In this document: positions 7,970-16,154 of the stretch, one piece after another
Numbering within the stretch: position 1 is the first letter of the stretch
How the letters are laid out: each line of letters opens with the position of its first letter
Assembly: GCF_014656295.1 (NCBI RefSeq)
Contig: NZ_BNCD01000006.1
Coordinates: 124,001-188,000 of the forward strand
Length of the DNA: 64,000 bases
From: Streptomyces sulfonofaciens
Lineage (GTDB): Bacteria > Actinomycetota > Actinomycetes > Streptomycetales > Streptomycetaceae
Reading direction: 5' to 3'
The notes under the pieces: generated by a model
Seen by the model: the letters and a program-made list of their open reading frames with translations, nothing else
Database searches by the model: none
Told to the model about the DNA's origin: nothing
Translations under genes and position numbers: made by a program

Positions 7970-8559
7970 CAGGAGATCTCAATCGTGGTGTTCGGGAAGC
8001 CGGGGAACTGGAGGTCGACGGACGTGGTCGACTGCGGCGGCGCGGGGAACTGCGCGAAGAACCCGAGGCTCTTTCCCGCCTCGATGCTCGACGCGTAGTC
8101 GGTCGTGGTCAACGGGCGGTTGTCGGTGTCCCGCAGGACGTAGTAGCGCTTCCTGCCCTTGGAGTCCACCAGCGTCATACCCGCGAGTGACGGCCCGGTC
8201 GCCTTGACGTCCGTCTCCTGGCCGCTCCACTGCACCGGAGTGGTGAACGCGGTACCGCTGGTGTTCTTGAACTGGCCGCTCACCGTGAGGAAGCCACCAC
8301 TGTCCCGCTTGGCCTGCAGGATCTCCATGTCGATGCCGCTGTCGCCCTTGACGGTCGCGATCGGCTGGCTGTCACCGGGGTCGGCGTTCGCACCGCCGTT
8401 GCCCTTGTCCTGGTCGCCGCCGCCCTGGCTGCTCGACGAGTTGGACGGTGTGTCCTTGCCGTCGTCACTGCCGCATGCCGTCGCGGTGAGGGCCAGAGCC
8501 GCCGCCATCAGGGTGGCCGCCCCCGCCCGGCGCAGGTGCCTCACGTGCCGCATACTCAT
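7969..8559 (-). CDS. Exported lipoprotein of the flp operon
   Basis: A 196-residue predicted lipoprotein. The basic N-terminus, hydrophobic stretch and lipobox LTATAC place the lipidated cysteine at residue 29. A Ser/Gly/Asp-rich linker follows, then a beta-rich domain with an Ig-like pattern (GGFLTVSGQFKNTSG, TLVDSKGRKRYYVLRD, ending FPNTTIEIS) similar in style to bacterial DUF4352-type folds. The ATG at 8559 has AAAGGAAA 8 bases upstream. It is the third gene of the operon and is coupled to the OmpA-like gene. The role is unknown; membrane-anchored support of the pilus is an inference from position. Confidence 0.8.
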   Translation of the reverse strand: MSMRHVRHLRRAGAATLMAAALALTATACGSDDGKDTPSNSSSSQGGGDQDKGNGGANADPGDSQPIATVKGDSGIDMEILQAKRDSGGFLTVSGQFKNTSGTAFTTPVQWSGQETDVKATGPSLAGMTLVDSKGRKRYYVLRDTDNRPLTTTDYASSIEAGKSLGFFAQFPAPPQSTTSVDLQFPGFPNTTIEIS

Positions 8560-8587
8560 TGGTGGTTTTCCTTTGCGCTCGTCGCGG

Positions 8588-9262
8588 TCAGTCTTCGGCC
8601 AGTCGGACGGTGAAAAGGTCCGCCATGTCCGGAAGAAGGTCCAGGTGGTCCGGGTCGATCTGCCAGTCTCTGTCGTCGCACGCGATTTTCCCCGGTGACG
8701 GCTTCTTGTCGTCGTCATCACCGCCGGGCGTGCCGCCGACATTTTCCGGCAGCGGCGAGGGCGAGGACCCGTCGTCATCGAGATTGGGCTCGAACCTGCA
8801 CCGCGGCTGCACCACTGCGGTGGCGCTCGCGTTCGCGTGCTTGTTCTCGGTGCCCGGGAGAATGCTCCTGCCCATCGGCTTGTTCGATGTGACTTTCACA
8901 TGAAATCCCCAGCGCCCGTCGGACAGCCGCGCGCACTGGACCTGGCCGGCGTCGTTGAGACCCGCGAACCGGCTCGCCTCTGCGCAGCCGTCATAGGTCC
9001 CGATCCGGTCTCCGTCGAGTACGTCGCGGAGCCAGTCGCCGTTGAGGACGTTCGTCAGGAACAGGGTCCTCAACTGGTCCCGGGATTCCTGGGCCGCGGC
9101 GAGCGCCGCGGAGTCGGCCGCTGACTGCGTGCCGCTCCTTGCCGCGTCGGCCTTGCCGAACGCGAAGAAGAGGAGCGCAAGAAAGAGCAGGCCGGCAACC
9201 GCTGTGACGTACAGCGGTGCGGCCTGCCCCTTGTCCTCGCGAATGGCGTCCCCGCGGATCAG
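8588..9262 (-). CDS. TadG-like (TadE/G family) pilus-associated protein
   Basis: About 224 residues: a short basic N-terminus with EDKGQAAPLYV, a single hydrophobic helix (PLYVTAVAGLLFLALLFFAFGK), the helix ARSGTQSAADSAALAAAQ typical of TadE/TadG-like proteins, then an exported domain ending in an acidic tail with a GDDDDKK run. The helix begins like a class III prepilin signal, but the Glu at +5 is replaced by Leu, so processing is uncertain. No ATG, GTG or TTG is available near the N-terminus. The most economical start is CTG at 9262, which overlaps the flp stop as CTGA. The product call is good, the start is tentative. Confidence 0.78.
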   Translation of the reverse strand: MIRGDAIREDKGQAAPLYVTAVAGLLFLALLFFAFGKADAARSGTQSAADSAALAAAQESRDQLRTLFLTNVLNGDWLRDVLDGDRIGTYDGCAEASRFAGLNDAGQVQCARLSDGRWGFHVKVTSNKPMGRSILPGTENKHANASATAVVQPRCRFEPNLDDDGSSPSPLPENVGGTPGGDDDDKKPSPGKIACDDRDWQIDPDHLDLLPDMADLFTVRLAED

Positions 9263-9498
9263 CCGCCGCCGTTGAGGATCTTGTTGACGGTCTCCTTGAA
9301 CTTGTTCGCGATCGTGTCGCCCATCTTCGTGTTGAGCAGCGCGATGACGATCGCCGCCACGAGGATGATGATGCCGACGTACTCGATCGCGCCCTGGCCC
9401 CTGTCGGAGCGGCGCCTCATCCGCTCGACCGTGGTGTTCGCCCAGTGGCCCACGTGCACCTGGGTCGCGGTGGCGGCCTTCAGCATGGCGTTGTTCAT
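9259..9498 (-). CDS. flp: Flp-type major pilin
   Basis: A 79-residue type IVb pilin. After a 34-residue leader comes the class III processing site: cleavage after G34 in DRGQGAIEYVG, leaving Glu at +5 and Tyr at +6, then the hydrophobic assembly helix GIIILVAAIVIALLN and a short C-terminal tail (mature part about 45 residues). It should be cut by the prepilin peptidase encoded at 4063-4944 and polymerised by the TadA/B/C machine at 12.8-16.1 kb. The ATG at 9498 has GGAGGGG 6 bases upstream. It is the first gene of a four-gene operon with a 105-base leader from the promoter at 9611-9668. Confidence 0.95.
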   Translation of the reverse strand: MNNAMLKAATATQVHVGHWANTTVERMRRRSDRGQGAIEYVGIIILVAAIVIALLNTKMGDTIANKFKETVNKILNGGG

Positions 9499-9610
9499 GA
9501 GTGTCCCCTCCGTTCTCGGCCGGCCCCCGACCGGCCGACACTGCGTAAGTCTCCGAGTCGCCACCCGCGCTTCCGGCTTCCTCCCGGCCGGTCTCGCTGG
9601 CGACAACGGA

Positions 9611-9668
9611 AAAGTACGCCGGGCAGGCACTCTCCTGCATGGGCCTGTGGGCCCAAGTGCGGGCCCAA
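9611..9668 (-). promoter_or_regulatory. flp operon promoter with shared Tad-pilus element (site B)
   Basis: On the minus strand the element TGGGCCCACAGGCCCATGC (9655-9637) follows a TGGGCCC half (9667-9661) with 5 bp between. A -10 box TACTTT (9616-9611) lies 20 bp downstream. Predicted transcription starts near 9604, about 105 bases before the flp start. The arrangement matches sites A and C. There is no recognisable -35 box. Confidence 0.78.
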
Positions 9669-9728
9669 TCACGCGGCCGGGCGTGCTGGGCCTCCCGGCC
9701 CGCGCCGGGTCGTGCGGTGCGCACGCGC

Positions 9729-10946
9729 TCAGCCATGGTGCGCCCCGTTCCCCGGTGCGGTGCCCAGCCAGCGTGCGATGGCCTCGCTGCGGCTGCCCGC
9801 GTGCAGTTTGGCGAAGATCCGGTTGATGTGGTTCTTGACGGTCTTCTCGCTGATGAAGCAGGTGGCGGCGATCTGCTGGTTCGTCATGCCCGACGCGATC
9901 AGATCCATGACCTCCACCTCCCGCTGACTCAGTCCCGCACCGATGCCGCGGGACGCAGCTCCCGCCGGGGCCGATGACGACTGTGCCAGGTTCGCTTGCG
10001 AAAGCGAAGATGCCGGAGGGTACTGTTGCGAAGCTGTCACATGACCAGTACCTGGGAAATCACGTCCAGTTGGCGGTGGCTGCGGCGACTGATAGGGCGT
10101 TACGTGTGCAGGTGCAGATACTTGCGACGATGATGGGTCGCGGTGTCCTGAGCCGGTGAACGCGGTACCGAGGCCGTCCGGCAGCGGCGCCCGCTCACCG
10201 GCGGACGGGCCGCCGCCGCGCATGGAGGCGAGCAGCGCACTGGTCGCCGTCGCGGAGAGCGGGGCACGGCCCGCCTTCATGTCGCGTACCGCCGTGACCA
10301 GTTGGTCCGCCGTGAACTCGCCGTGCACCAGGTAGCCGCCGGCGCCGAGCCGCAGGGACTCGTGCACGATCTCGGCCTCGCGGCTGTACGTCATCATCAG
10401 CACCGGCGCGATGCGCACCAGGTGCGGCAGGGCCGAGATGCCGTCGACGCCCGGCATGCGGACGTCCAGCAGGATGACGTCGGGCCGGTGGAGCCGGGCC
10501 TGCTCGTAGGCGCCCCGGCCGTCGGACGCCTCCGCGACGACCTGGATGTCGTCCCGGCCGGAGAGCAGCACGGTGAGCCCGGCCCGCACCACCGGGTTGT
10601 CGTCGGCGACCACCACGCGCAGGGCCGGGGCCGCGTCCGGTTCTGGCAGGGCGGGGAAGCCGCCGGACGACGAGGGCTCCGGCAGCGGCGAGGACGGTCC
10701 CGGCAGCGCGGTGACGTGGGCGGGAGTGTGCTCCGAGCGGGCCACCGAATGGCCGGAGGTGTGCTGCGACGCCTCGTGGCTCTGGGCGGGCCCCGGCCCC
10801 GTGGGCCGGTGGCCGGTCGGCGGCCGGCCCATGGGCCGGCGGTCCGGCGGCTGGGCTCCGGGGTACCGGCCTCCCGTGGGCTGATGGCCGGTGGGCGGGT
10901 GCGCCGCGGGCTGGTGTCCCGCGGGTGAGGTGGGGTCGTCCGGCAT
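9729..10946 (-). CDS. NarL/LuxR-type response regulator with long linkers
   Basis: A 405-residue regulator: a 105-residue Pro/Gly/His-rich N-terminal extension, a receiver domain (ADDNPVVRAG, phospho-acceptor D161 in VILLDVRMPG, T186), a linker of about 90 residues, and a C-terminal LuxR helix-turn-helix (LSQREVEVMDLIASGMTNQQIA...SEKTVKNHINRIF). The conserved receiver lysine position reads GGYLVHGEF, with H208 where Lys is usual, so phospho-signalling may be atypical. The ATG at 10946 has GAGAGGAGG 9 bases upstream, 16 bp after the kinase stop, so the pair is one operon. Lying between the flp operon and the Tad machinery operon, it is the leading candidate to act at the shared pilus promoter element. 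Confidence 0.9.
   Translation of the reverse strand: MPDDPTSPAGHQPAAHPPTGHQPTGGRYPGAQPPDRRPMGRPPTGHRPTGPGPAQSHEASQHTSGHSVARSEHTPAHVTALPGPSSPLPEPSSSGGFPALPEPDAAPALRVVVADDNPVVRAGLTVLLSGRDDIQVVAEASDGRGAYEQARLHRPDVILLDVRMPGVDGISALPHLVRIAPVLMMTYSREAEIVHESLRLGAGGYLVHGEFTADQLVTAVRDMKAGRAPLSATATSALLASMRGGGPSAGERAPLPDGLGTAFTGSGHRDPSSSQVSAPAHVTPYQSPQPPPTGRDFPGTGHVTASQQYPPASSLSQANLAQSSSAPAGAASRGIGAGLSQREVEVMDLIASGMTNQQIAATCFISEKTVKNHINRIFAKLHAGSRSEAIARWLGTAPGNGAHHG
9985..10160. other. Low-GC patch within the response-regulator linker
   Basis: This stretch encodes most of the Gln/Ser/Pro-rich linker between receiver and DNA-binding domains. Its G+C looks near 55% against more than 70% around it, and its codon use differs from the rest of the gene. 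It contains the inverted repeat TTCGCTTGCGAAAGCGAA (9990-10007). A 61-codon plus-strand frame crosses it but has no ribosome site, so I do not call a gene. Acquired or fast-evolving linker sequence is the simplest explanation. Confidence 0.5.
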
Positions 10947-10962
10947 GGTTCGCTGCCTCCTC

Positions 10963-12666
10963 TCAGGCGGTGTGGGGCGGGGTGGGGCGCGGCGGGTGCG
11001 GTGGCGCCGGGACGCCCGGCGGGGCACCGTCCCCCCGTTCGGCGGCGGGCCGGCCCTTGCGCGGCGCGGCGAGCCTGATCGTGGACGGGTCCGGGTCCTG
11101 CGCCGGGGCCTGCCGCGGTTCCCGTTCCTGTTCCGGACCCGGTTCGGCGGGCGGAAACCCGGGTGCGGCGGTGAGCGGGGCGGGTCCCGCAGGCGGGGCG
11201 GCCGGGACTGGCGGGACAGCCTGGGTCGGCGGGACGACCTGGGTGGGCGGGACAGCCTGGGTCGGCGGGACGACCTGGGTCGGCGGGACGGCCGGCAGCG
11301 CGGCCAGCGGCAGGTCGACGCGGACCTCCGTGCCCGCCTTCTGGTGCCCCTTGCCGATCCGGATCCGCGCCCCGATGCCCGCGGCCCGCTCGACCATGCC
11401 GACGAGGCCGAAGTGGCCCGAGCGGCGCAGTCCGTCGAGCGTGGTGTCGGGCGGCAGGCCCCGGCCGTCGTCCTGGACGCTCAGCCGCAGTTGGTTGCCG
11501 ACGATGCCGGCCGTCACGTCGACATGACGCGCCTCGGCGTGCCGGTGGGCGTTCTCCATGGCCTCCGCGGCGATGGTGAGCAACTGGCGGGCGACGGCGG
11601 GCGGCACCGCCGGCAGCGCCGCGCCGGCCTGCGGACGGAACTCGGCCCGTACGCCGGTGCGGCGGGCGAAGTCGGACGTGCGGGCGGCGAGCTCGGCGGC
11701 CACGTCGACATGGGCGTCGACGCCGGAGGCGCGGCGCAGGTCGGAGAGGAGTTCGCGGGACTCCGAGGCGGCACGGCGGGCGGCGCGGGCGACCAGCTCC
11801 GCCTGGTGCTTGACGGTCGCCGGGTCCATCCGGTCGGCGGAGGAGGCGAGGCCGTCGGCGGCGAGCGCGAGGCCGTGCAGGGTCTTGGCGACGGAGTCGT
11901 GCATCTCGCGGGCCAGCCGGGCCCGTTCGCCCTCCACGGCCTCCGTCACGGCGAGCCTGGCGCGGGTCTCGGTGAGCGCCTGGGACGCTGCGCCGAAGCG
12001 CAGCAGCAGTCCGCGCAGCGTGCCGCCGACGGCGCCGGCGAGGACGCACAGGCCCATCAGCAGCAGGGCTCCGGCGTGCGCGGGGATGTCGTTGACCGCG
12101 TAGGCAGCGGCCAGCAGCACGATCTGCAGGGCGGCGAAGATGCCTGCGCCCCGCCAACTGTAGACGAGGCCGGCGAGCAGCGGGGTGCAGATGGTGACGA
12201 TGCCGAGGGTCGAGTTCGGCGAGGCGGTGAAGAGCAGCAGCGCGCCGAAGAGCATGTCGGCGGCGAGCAGCGACGGGTGGCGCAGCAGGACGGGGCCGAA
12301 CCGCTCCCAGTCACGCATCAGCACGTACGACACCATGAAGGTGACGAGCACCGCGGAGCCCACCAGCCAGGCGGCGAGGCCGCTCTCTCCCGAGGTGAGC
12401 GCGAAGGGCGCGGCGAGTGCGGTCATGGCCAGGCGGAAGCCGAACAACTGGCGGCACAGCGCCTGAAGGGCGTTGACCTGGATGGGCAGGGAGGGGACGT
12501 GGCCCTTGGTGCCGACCACGCCGACCACACCCCCGCCGGCGGGGCCCTCCGGGGCGCCGGGGCGCCCCGGCCCGCCGGTTGCGGCGTCCACCGGAACCAT
12601 CGGGCCCATCGGGCCCGTCGGGTCGCCGCCGGTCAGAGCGGCCGGGGCGCGCAGGCGCTGGAACAT
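10963..12666 (-). CDS. NarL-type sensor histidine kinase of the Tad locus
   Basis: A 567-residue membrane kinase: a Pro/Gly-rich cytoplasmic N-terminus (1-60), about six transmembrane spans (75-225), a HisKA_3 dimerisation domain with H256 in LAREMHDSVAKTLHGLAL, and an ATPase domain with N372 (AEAMENAHRHAEA), DDGRGLP and the G2 box GHFGLVGMVERA. A disordered Pro-rich tail of about 110 residues contains four in-frame copies of VPPTQ(V/A). There is no extracytoplasmic sensor domain, so it probably senses a membrane signal. ATG at 12666 is chosen over an upstream 12717 start because the nearby purine-rich stretch suits it. It is co-transcribed with the response regulator downstream. Confidence 0.9.
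   Translation of the reverse strand: MFQRLRAPAALTGGDPTGPMGPMVPVDAATGGPGRPGAPEGPAGGGVVGVVGTKGHVPSLPIQVNALQALCRQLFGFRLAMTALAAPFALTSGESGLAAWLVGSAVLVTFMVSYVLMRDWERFGPVLLRHPSLLAADMLFGALLLFTASPNSTLGIVTICTPLLAGLVYSWRGAGIFAALQIVLLAAAYAVNDIPAHAGALLLMGLCVLAGAVGGTLRGLLLRFGAASQALTETRARLAVTEAVEGERARLAREMHDSVAKTLHGLALAADGLASSADRMDPATVKHQAELVARAARRAASESRELLSDLRRASGVDAHVDVAAELAARTSDFARRTGVRAEFRPQAGAALPAVPPAVARQLLTIAAEAMENAHRHAEARHVDVTAGIVGNQLRLSVQDDGRGLPPDTTLDGLRRSGHFGLVGMVERAAGIGARIRIGKGHQKAGTEVRVDLPLAALPAVPPTQVVPPTQAVPPTQVVPPTQAVPPVPAAPPAGPAPLTAAPGFPPAEPGPEQEREPRQAPAQDPDPSTIRLAAPRKGRPAAERGDGAPPGVPAPPHPPRPTPPHTA
11221..11292. repeat. 18-bp in-frame tandem repeat, 4 copies, in kinase tail
   Basis: Four 18-bp units beginning CTGGGT(C/G)GGCGGGAC start at 11221, 11239, 11257 and 11275. 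They encode repeated VPPTQV/VPPTQA units in the kinase's C-terminal tail. Units 1 and 3 are identical. Confidence 0.9.
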
Positions 12667-12777
12667 CTTCCCGTCACCTTCTCTCCCGTCCTGCCGTCGT
12701 TGCTCGCCACGTGCCACGCTCCGCCGGGCGGCGGCGGTTCCCCCTCCGGTCGTCCCCCGGGCCGTCCTGATCGGCCG

Positions 12778-13668
12778 TCATCCGCCGAGCAGTTGGTTGA
12801 AGTCGACACCGGATCCGTAGTAGAAGCCGACCGCGATCAGGAGCATGGTCGCCGGCAGCATCACGCTGGTCACGATCAGCGTGGACTTCGGGACGGCCTT
12901 GGCCGCCTTGCGGCGGGCGTTCTGCGCGTCGGTGCGGCGCATGTCGTTGGCGATCTGGATGAGCGTGTCGACGATCGGGGCGCCGAGCTCCTCACCCTGC
13001 TGGAGCGCGGAGACGAACATCGAGACCTGCTCGGAGTCGTTGCGCCGGCGCATCTGGTCGAAGGCGTCCCGGCGGCTGACGCCCATGTCCATCTGGCGCA
13101 GGGTGATGCGCACCTCGTCGGCCCAGGGGCCCTGGTACTTATCGGAGACCCGCTCCAGGGCCTGCCTGAAGCCGAGGCCCGCGGAGACCACGACCGCGAG
13201 GACGTCCAGGAAGTCCGGCAGGGTGCGCTCGATGTCGTCGCGGCGGCGGCTGATGGCGACGCGGATCAGGGCCTCCGTCCAGAAGAACCCGTACACGGCG
13301 AAGATCAGTGCCAGGAAGAGCTGGTTGTCGAGCAGCATCACCAGCCCGGCGACGAAGCCGAGGACGGTGTAGACGGCGCGCCGGGCGGCGTACCGGTCGA
13401 CGGTCATGCCGCCCGGGTTGCCGGCCATGTCCAGCTTGCGGCGGACCGCGTCGACGCGCTTCGGCCCCATCATGCGCAGCACGGTCGGTGCGTACCGCAT
13501 GCCCATGCGGTCCACCAGGGACCCGGCGACGCTGGTGCGGGAGCCGCCGACCTCCAGGGCCACCGCGAGGTCGTCCGGGAGCTTGGCGTCGGCGCGGTAG
13601 CGGCGCACGCCGGAGAACGCCCCGTACACCGAGAGGCCCATGACGAGTGCGAGCGCTAGTTCTTCCAT
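12778..13668 (-). CDS. tadC: TadC-like pilus inner-membrane platform protein (T2SF family)
   Basis: A 296-residue type II secretion F-domain protein, the second platform subunit of the Tad machine. The cytoplasmic F domain is recognised by LPDFLDVLAVVVSAGLGFRQALERV and MSVFVSALQQGEELGAPIVDTL, flanked by hydrophobic spans near residues 1-20, 100-130 and at the C-terminus. The ATG at 13668 has AGGGGA about 6 bases upstream. It is the last gene of the cpaB-to-tadC operon, 57 bp after tadB. With TadB it would contact the TadA ATPase in the membrane. Confidence 0.92.
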   Translation of the reverse strand: MEELALALVMGLSVYGAFSGVRRYRADAKLPDDLAVALEVGGSRTSVAGSLVDRMGMRYAPTVLRMMGPKRVDAVRRKLDMAGNPGGMTVDRYAARRAVYTVLGFVAGLVMLLDNQLFLALIFAVYGFFWTEALIRVAISRRRDDIERTLPDFLDVLAVVVSAGLGFRQALERVSDKYQGPWADEVRITLRQMDMGVSRRDAFDQMRRRNDSEQVSMFVSALQQGEELGAPIVDTLIQIANDMRRTDAQNARRKAAKAVPKSTLIVTSVMLPATMLLIAVGFYYGSGVDFNQLLGG

Positions 13669-13724
13669 GCGAGTCCCCTAAGTCTCCTGCTCTCCTGCTC
13701 TCTTCCCCGCACCCCGCCGGGCCG

Positions 13725-14663
13725 TCAGATCCGGATCCTGGTCAGGCGGTTGATCATGAAGAAGCCGAGGCCGTACAGGACCGCCGCGATGACCACGACG
13801 ACCTTGCCGACGGTGGCGCCCGTCATCGCGTCCAGGGCGCCGGCGCGCATGCTGTTGATGATGAGCAGGAAGCCGAGGCCGAGCACCGGCACGGCCACCG
13901 CGGTGACCTTGACCTGGGAGAGCAGGGTGGTGACCTCGCGGCGGGTCTCCTTGCGTTCCTCCAGGGTCTCGGTGAGGTTGCGCAGACTGGAGACGATGGT
14001 GCCGCCTGCCCGGTTGGACAGGATGAGGGTGGTCACCAGGACGGTCAGCTCACGGGACGGCAGCCGCTGGGACAGCTCGTTCATGGCGTCGTCGAGGGAG
14101 TGGCCCACGGCGAGCTGGTCGGCGACCCTGCGGAGTTCCTCGCCGGCCGGGTCGTCCAGTTCCTCCGCGGCCATGGCGATGGCGGTGCGCAGTGCGAGGC
14201 CGGCCTGGGTGGCGTTGGCGAGGATGCGGGTCAGCTCGGGGAGCTGGCCGATGAACGACTGGGTGCGCTTGGCCCGCTGCCAGTCGAGGAAGGCGTTGGC
14301 GCCCCAGATGCCGACCAGGACGCCGATCAGCCCGAAGAAGGAGGTGAAGATCGTCTCCATCACGAAGTACACCACCAGCAGCCCGGCCACGGAGTAGACG
14401 AAGTACTCCCCGGGCGTCAGGTCGAGGCCGGTCACCGCGATCTTGTGTTCGATGCTCCGGCCAAGACGGGTGGTGCGCAGTCGCCGGTCGACGGCGGGGA
14501 AGCGCCGCCTGCGGCCGCCGGTCATCTGTCCCTGGCCGGCGGCGGCGAGCCGTTCGACGAGGTCATCCCGCTGGGCCTTGCCGGCCGAGTAACTGTGCAG
14601 GCCGACGACGGCGAACACGCAGGTGAGCAGCGTGGCGCAGACCGTCAGGAGTGTGAGATCCAT
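13725..14663 (-). CDS. tadB: TadB-like pilus inner-membrane platform protein (T2SF family)
   Basis: A 312-residue T2SF-domain protein, partner of TadC. A first membrane span is at residues 5-22 and a middle pair at about 90-130. The F domain runs QLPELTRILANATQAGLALRTAI and TTLILSNRAGGTIVSSLRNL, and the C-terminal spans cover VPVLGLGFLLI and VVVVIAAVLYGLGFFM. The ATG at 14663 has GGAGAAAG 9 bases upstream. It lies between tadA (90 bp upstream) and tadC in the machinery operon. Confidence 0.92.
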   Translation of the reverse strand: MDLTLLTVCATLLTCVFAVVGLHSYSAGKAQRDDLVERLAAAGQGQMTGGRRRRFPAVDRRLRTTRLGRSIEHKIAVTGLDLTPGEYFVYSVAGLLVVYFVMETIFTSFFGLIGVLVGIWGANAFLDWQRAKRTQSFIGQLPELTRILANATQAGLALRTAIAMAAEELDDPAGEELRRVADQLAVGHSLDDAMNELSQRLPSRELTVLVTTLILSNRAGGTIVSSLRNLTETLEERKETRREVTTLLSQVKVTAVAVPVLGLGFLLIINSMRAGALDAMTGATVGKVVVVIAAVLYGLGFFMINRLTRIRI

Positions 14664-14753
14664 GGGGACGGGCTTTCTCCGTGGTGTGGGTCGGGCCGGC
14701 CGGCGGGCGGGCGGGGAGCGGGCTCGGCGGGGGTCAGGGGCGGGCGGCCTCGG

Positions 14754-16103
14754 TCATACGGGTGAGTGGCGTACGGTGAGGTCCTCCTCGGTGTCGGCCA
14801 CCCCGAACACCGGGGAGACCGCTTCGTTCTTCATGTAGAGCCGGTCGGCGACGCTCCTGGGCAGCGGGAAGTACTCGAACTTCCCCTGGATCCGGCCGTC
14901 GGAGCCCATCGGCTGGGCGTTGAACCGGCAGACGGTGGCGATCCGGTACTCCTCGCGGCCGTGCGAGTGGACGAGCGCGATCTCGGTGATGCGGCGGGCG
15001 CCGTCCGCGAACCGGGTGAGCTGGACGATCACCTCGACGGCGCTGTTGATCTGGTCCTTGATCGCGACGAAGGGGATCTCGACCTCGGACATCGAGGCCA
15101 GCGTCTGCAACCGCATCAGCGCGTCCTCGGCGCTGTTGGCGTGCACGGTGGCGAGCGAGCCGTCGTGGCCGGTGGACATCGCCTGGAGCATGTCCAGGGT
15201 CTCGCCGCCGCGGACCTCGCCGACGATGATCCGGTCGGGCCGCATGCGCAGGGAGTTGCGCACCAGGTCGCGGATGGTGATGCGGCCCTTGCCCTCGACG
15301 TTCGCCGGGCGTGCCTCCAGGGTGATGACGTGCGACTGCTGGAGCTGGAGCTCGGCGGAGTCCTCGATGGTGACGATGCGCTCGCCGTCGGGGATCACCG
15401 CCGACAGGGCGTTGAGCAGGGTGGTCTTGCCGGTGCCGGTGGCGCCGGAGACGATCACGTTGAACCTGCCCCGGATCAGCGAGGCCAGCAGCATCGTCAT
15501 GTGCTCGTCGAGCGAGCCGAGCCCGATCATCTCCTGGAGCGTGAAGGCCCGCGGGAAGCGGCGGATGGTCAGGACGGGGCCGGTCAGCGAGAGCGGCGGG
15601 ATGATCACGTTGACGCGCTCGCCGGACGGCAGGCGGGCGTCCACCATCGGATTGGCCTCGTCCACCCGGCGGTTGACGGTGGAGACAATGCGCTCGATGG
15701 TCTGCATCAACTGGTCGGTGGAGCTGAAGCGCATCGGGAGCTGTTCGAGGCGGCCGCCGCGCTCCACGAAGATCTGGTCGGGGCCGTTGACCATGATCTC
15801 GCTGATGGAGGCGTCCTCCAGGAGCGGTTCGAGGATGCCGAGGCCGAGCGCCTCGTCGACGACCCGGCGGATGAGGACGGCGCGCTCGTGGGTGGAGAGG
15901 ACGGGGCCCTCTCTGCTGATGATGTGGCCGAGGACGCGCTCCAGGCGGATGCGGCGCTCGGCGGCGGCCAGCGCGGACATCTCCGCGAGGTCGATCTCTT
16001 CGAGGAGTTTGGCGCGGTAGACACCGACGAGGTGGTTCTCCGCCTGGTCGCGGGAACGGGCGCCCTGCGGCTCGGGGCTGTTGAGCCGGGCCCTGAGACT
16101 CAT
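14754..16103 (-). CDS. tadA: Tad pilus assembly ATPase (TadA/CpaF)
   Basis: A 449-residue secretion ATPase of the VirB11/PilT superfamily that powers Flp pilus assembly. It has an N-terminal domain (SISEIMVNGPDQIFVERGG), the P-loop SGATGTGKTTLL with K227, the Asp box VTIEDSAELQ, Walker B RIIVGEVRGGE and the His box TGHDGSLATVHANS. All catalytic motifs look intact. The ATG at 16103 has GAGGAG 8 bases upstream. Tad systems use one bifunctional ATPase, and no second one is present here. Confidence 0.96.
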   Translation of the reverse strand: MSLRARLNSPEPQGARSRDQAENHLVGVYRAKLLEEIDLAEMSALAAAERRIRLERVLGHIISREGPVLSTHERAVLIRRVVDEALGLGILEPLLEDASISEIMVNGPDQIFVERGGRLEQLPMRFSSTDQLMQTIERIVSTVNRRVDEANPMVDARLPSGERVNVIIPPLSLTGPVLTIRRFPRAFTLQEMIGLGSLDEHMTMLLASLIRGRFNVIVSGATGTGKTTLLNALSAVIPDGERIVTIEDSAELQLQQSHVITLEARPANVEGKGRITIRDLVRNSLRMRPDRIIVGEVRGGETLDMLQAMSTGHDGSLATVHANSAEDALMRLQTLASMSEVEIPFVAIKDQINSAVEVIVQLTRFADGARRITEIALVHSHGREEYRIATVCRFNAQPMGSDGRIQGKFEYFPLPRSVADRLYMKNEAVSPVFGVADTEEDLTVRHSPV

Positions 16104-16154
16104 CTGCGGTGCTCCTCGGGAGGGTCGTGACGGGTGGCGCGTGCCGGTGGGCGG

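Noticed and set aside
9974..10159. 61-codon plus-strand frame inside the response-regulator gene
   Set aside because: No ribosome site or promoter and it runs antisense to a confident gene; explained as the low-GC linker patch.
12590..12640. Clustered GGGCCC motifs resembling the pilus element in the kinase start
   Set aside because: They encode the TGPMGP protein repeat, lack the conserved 19-bp order and have no -10 box at the right distance.
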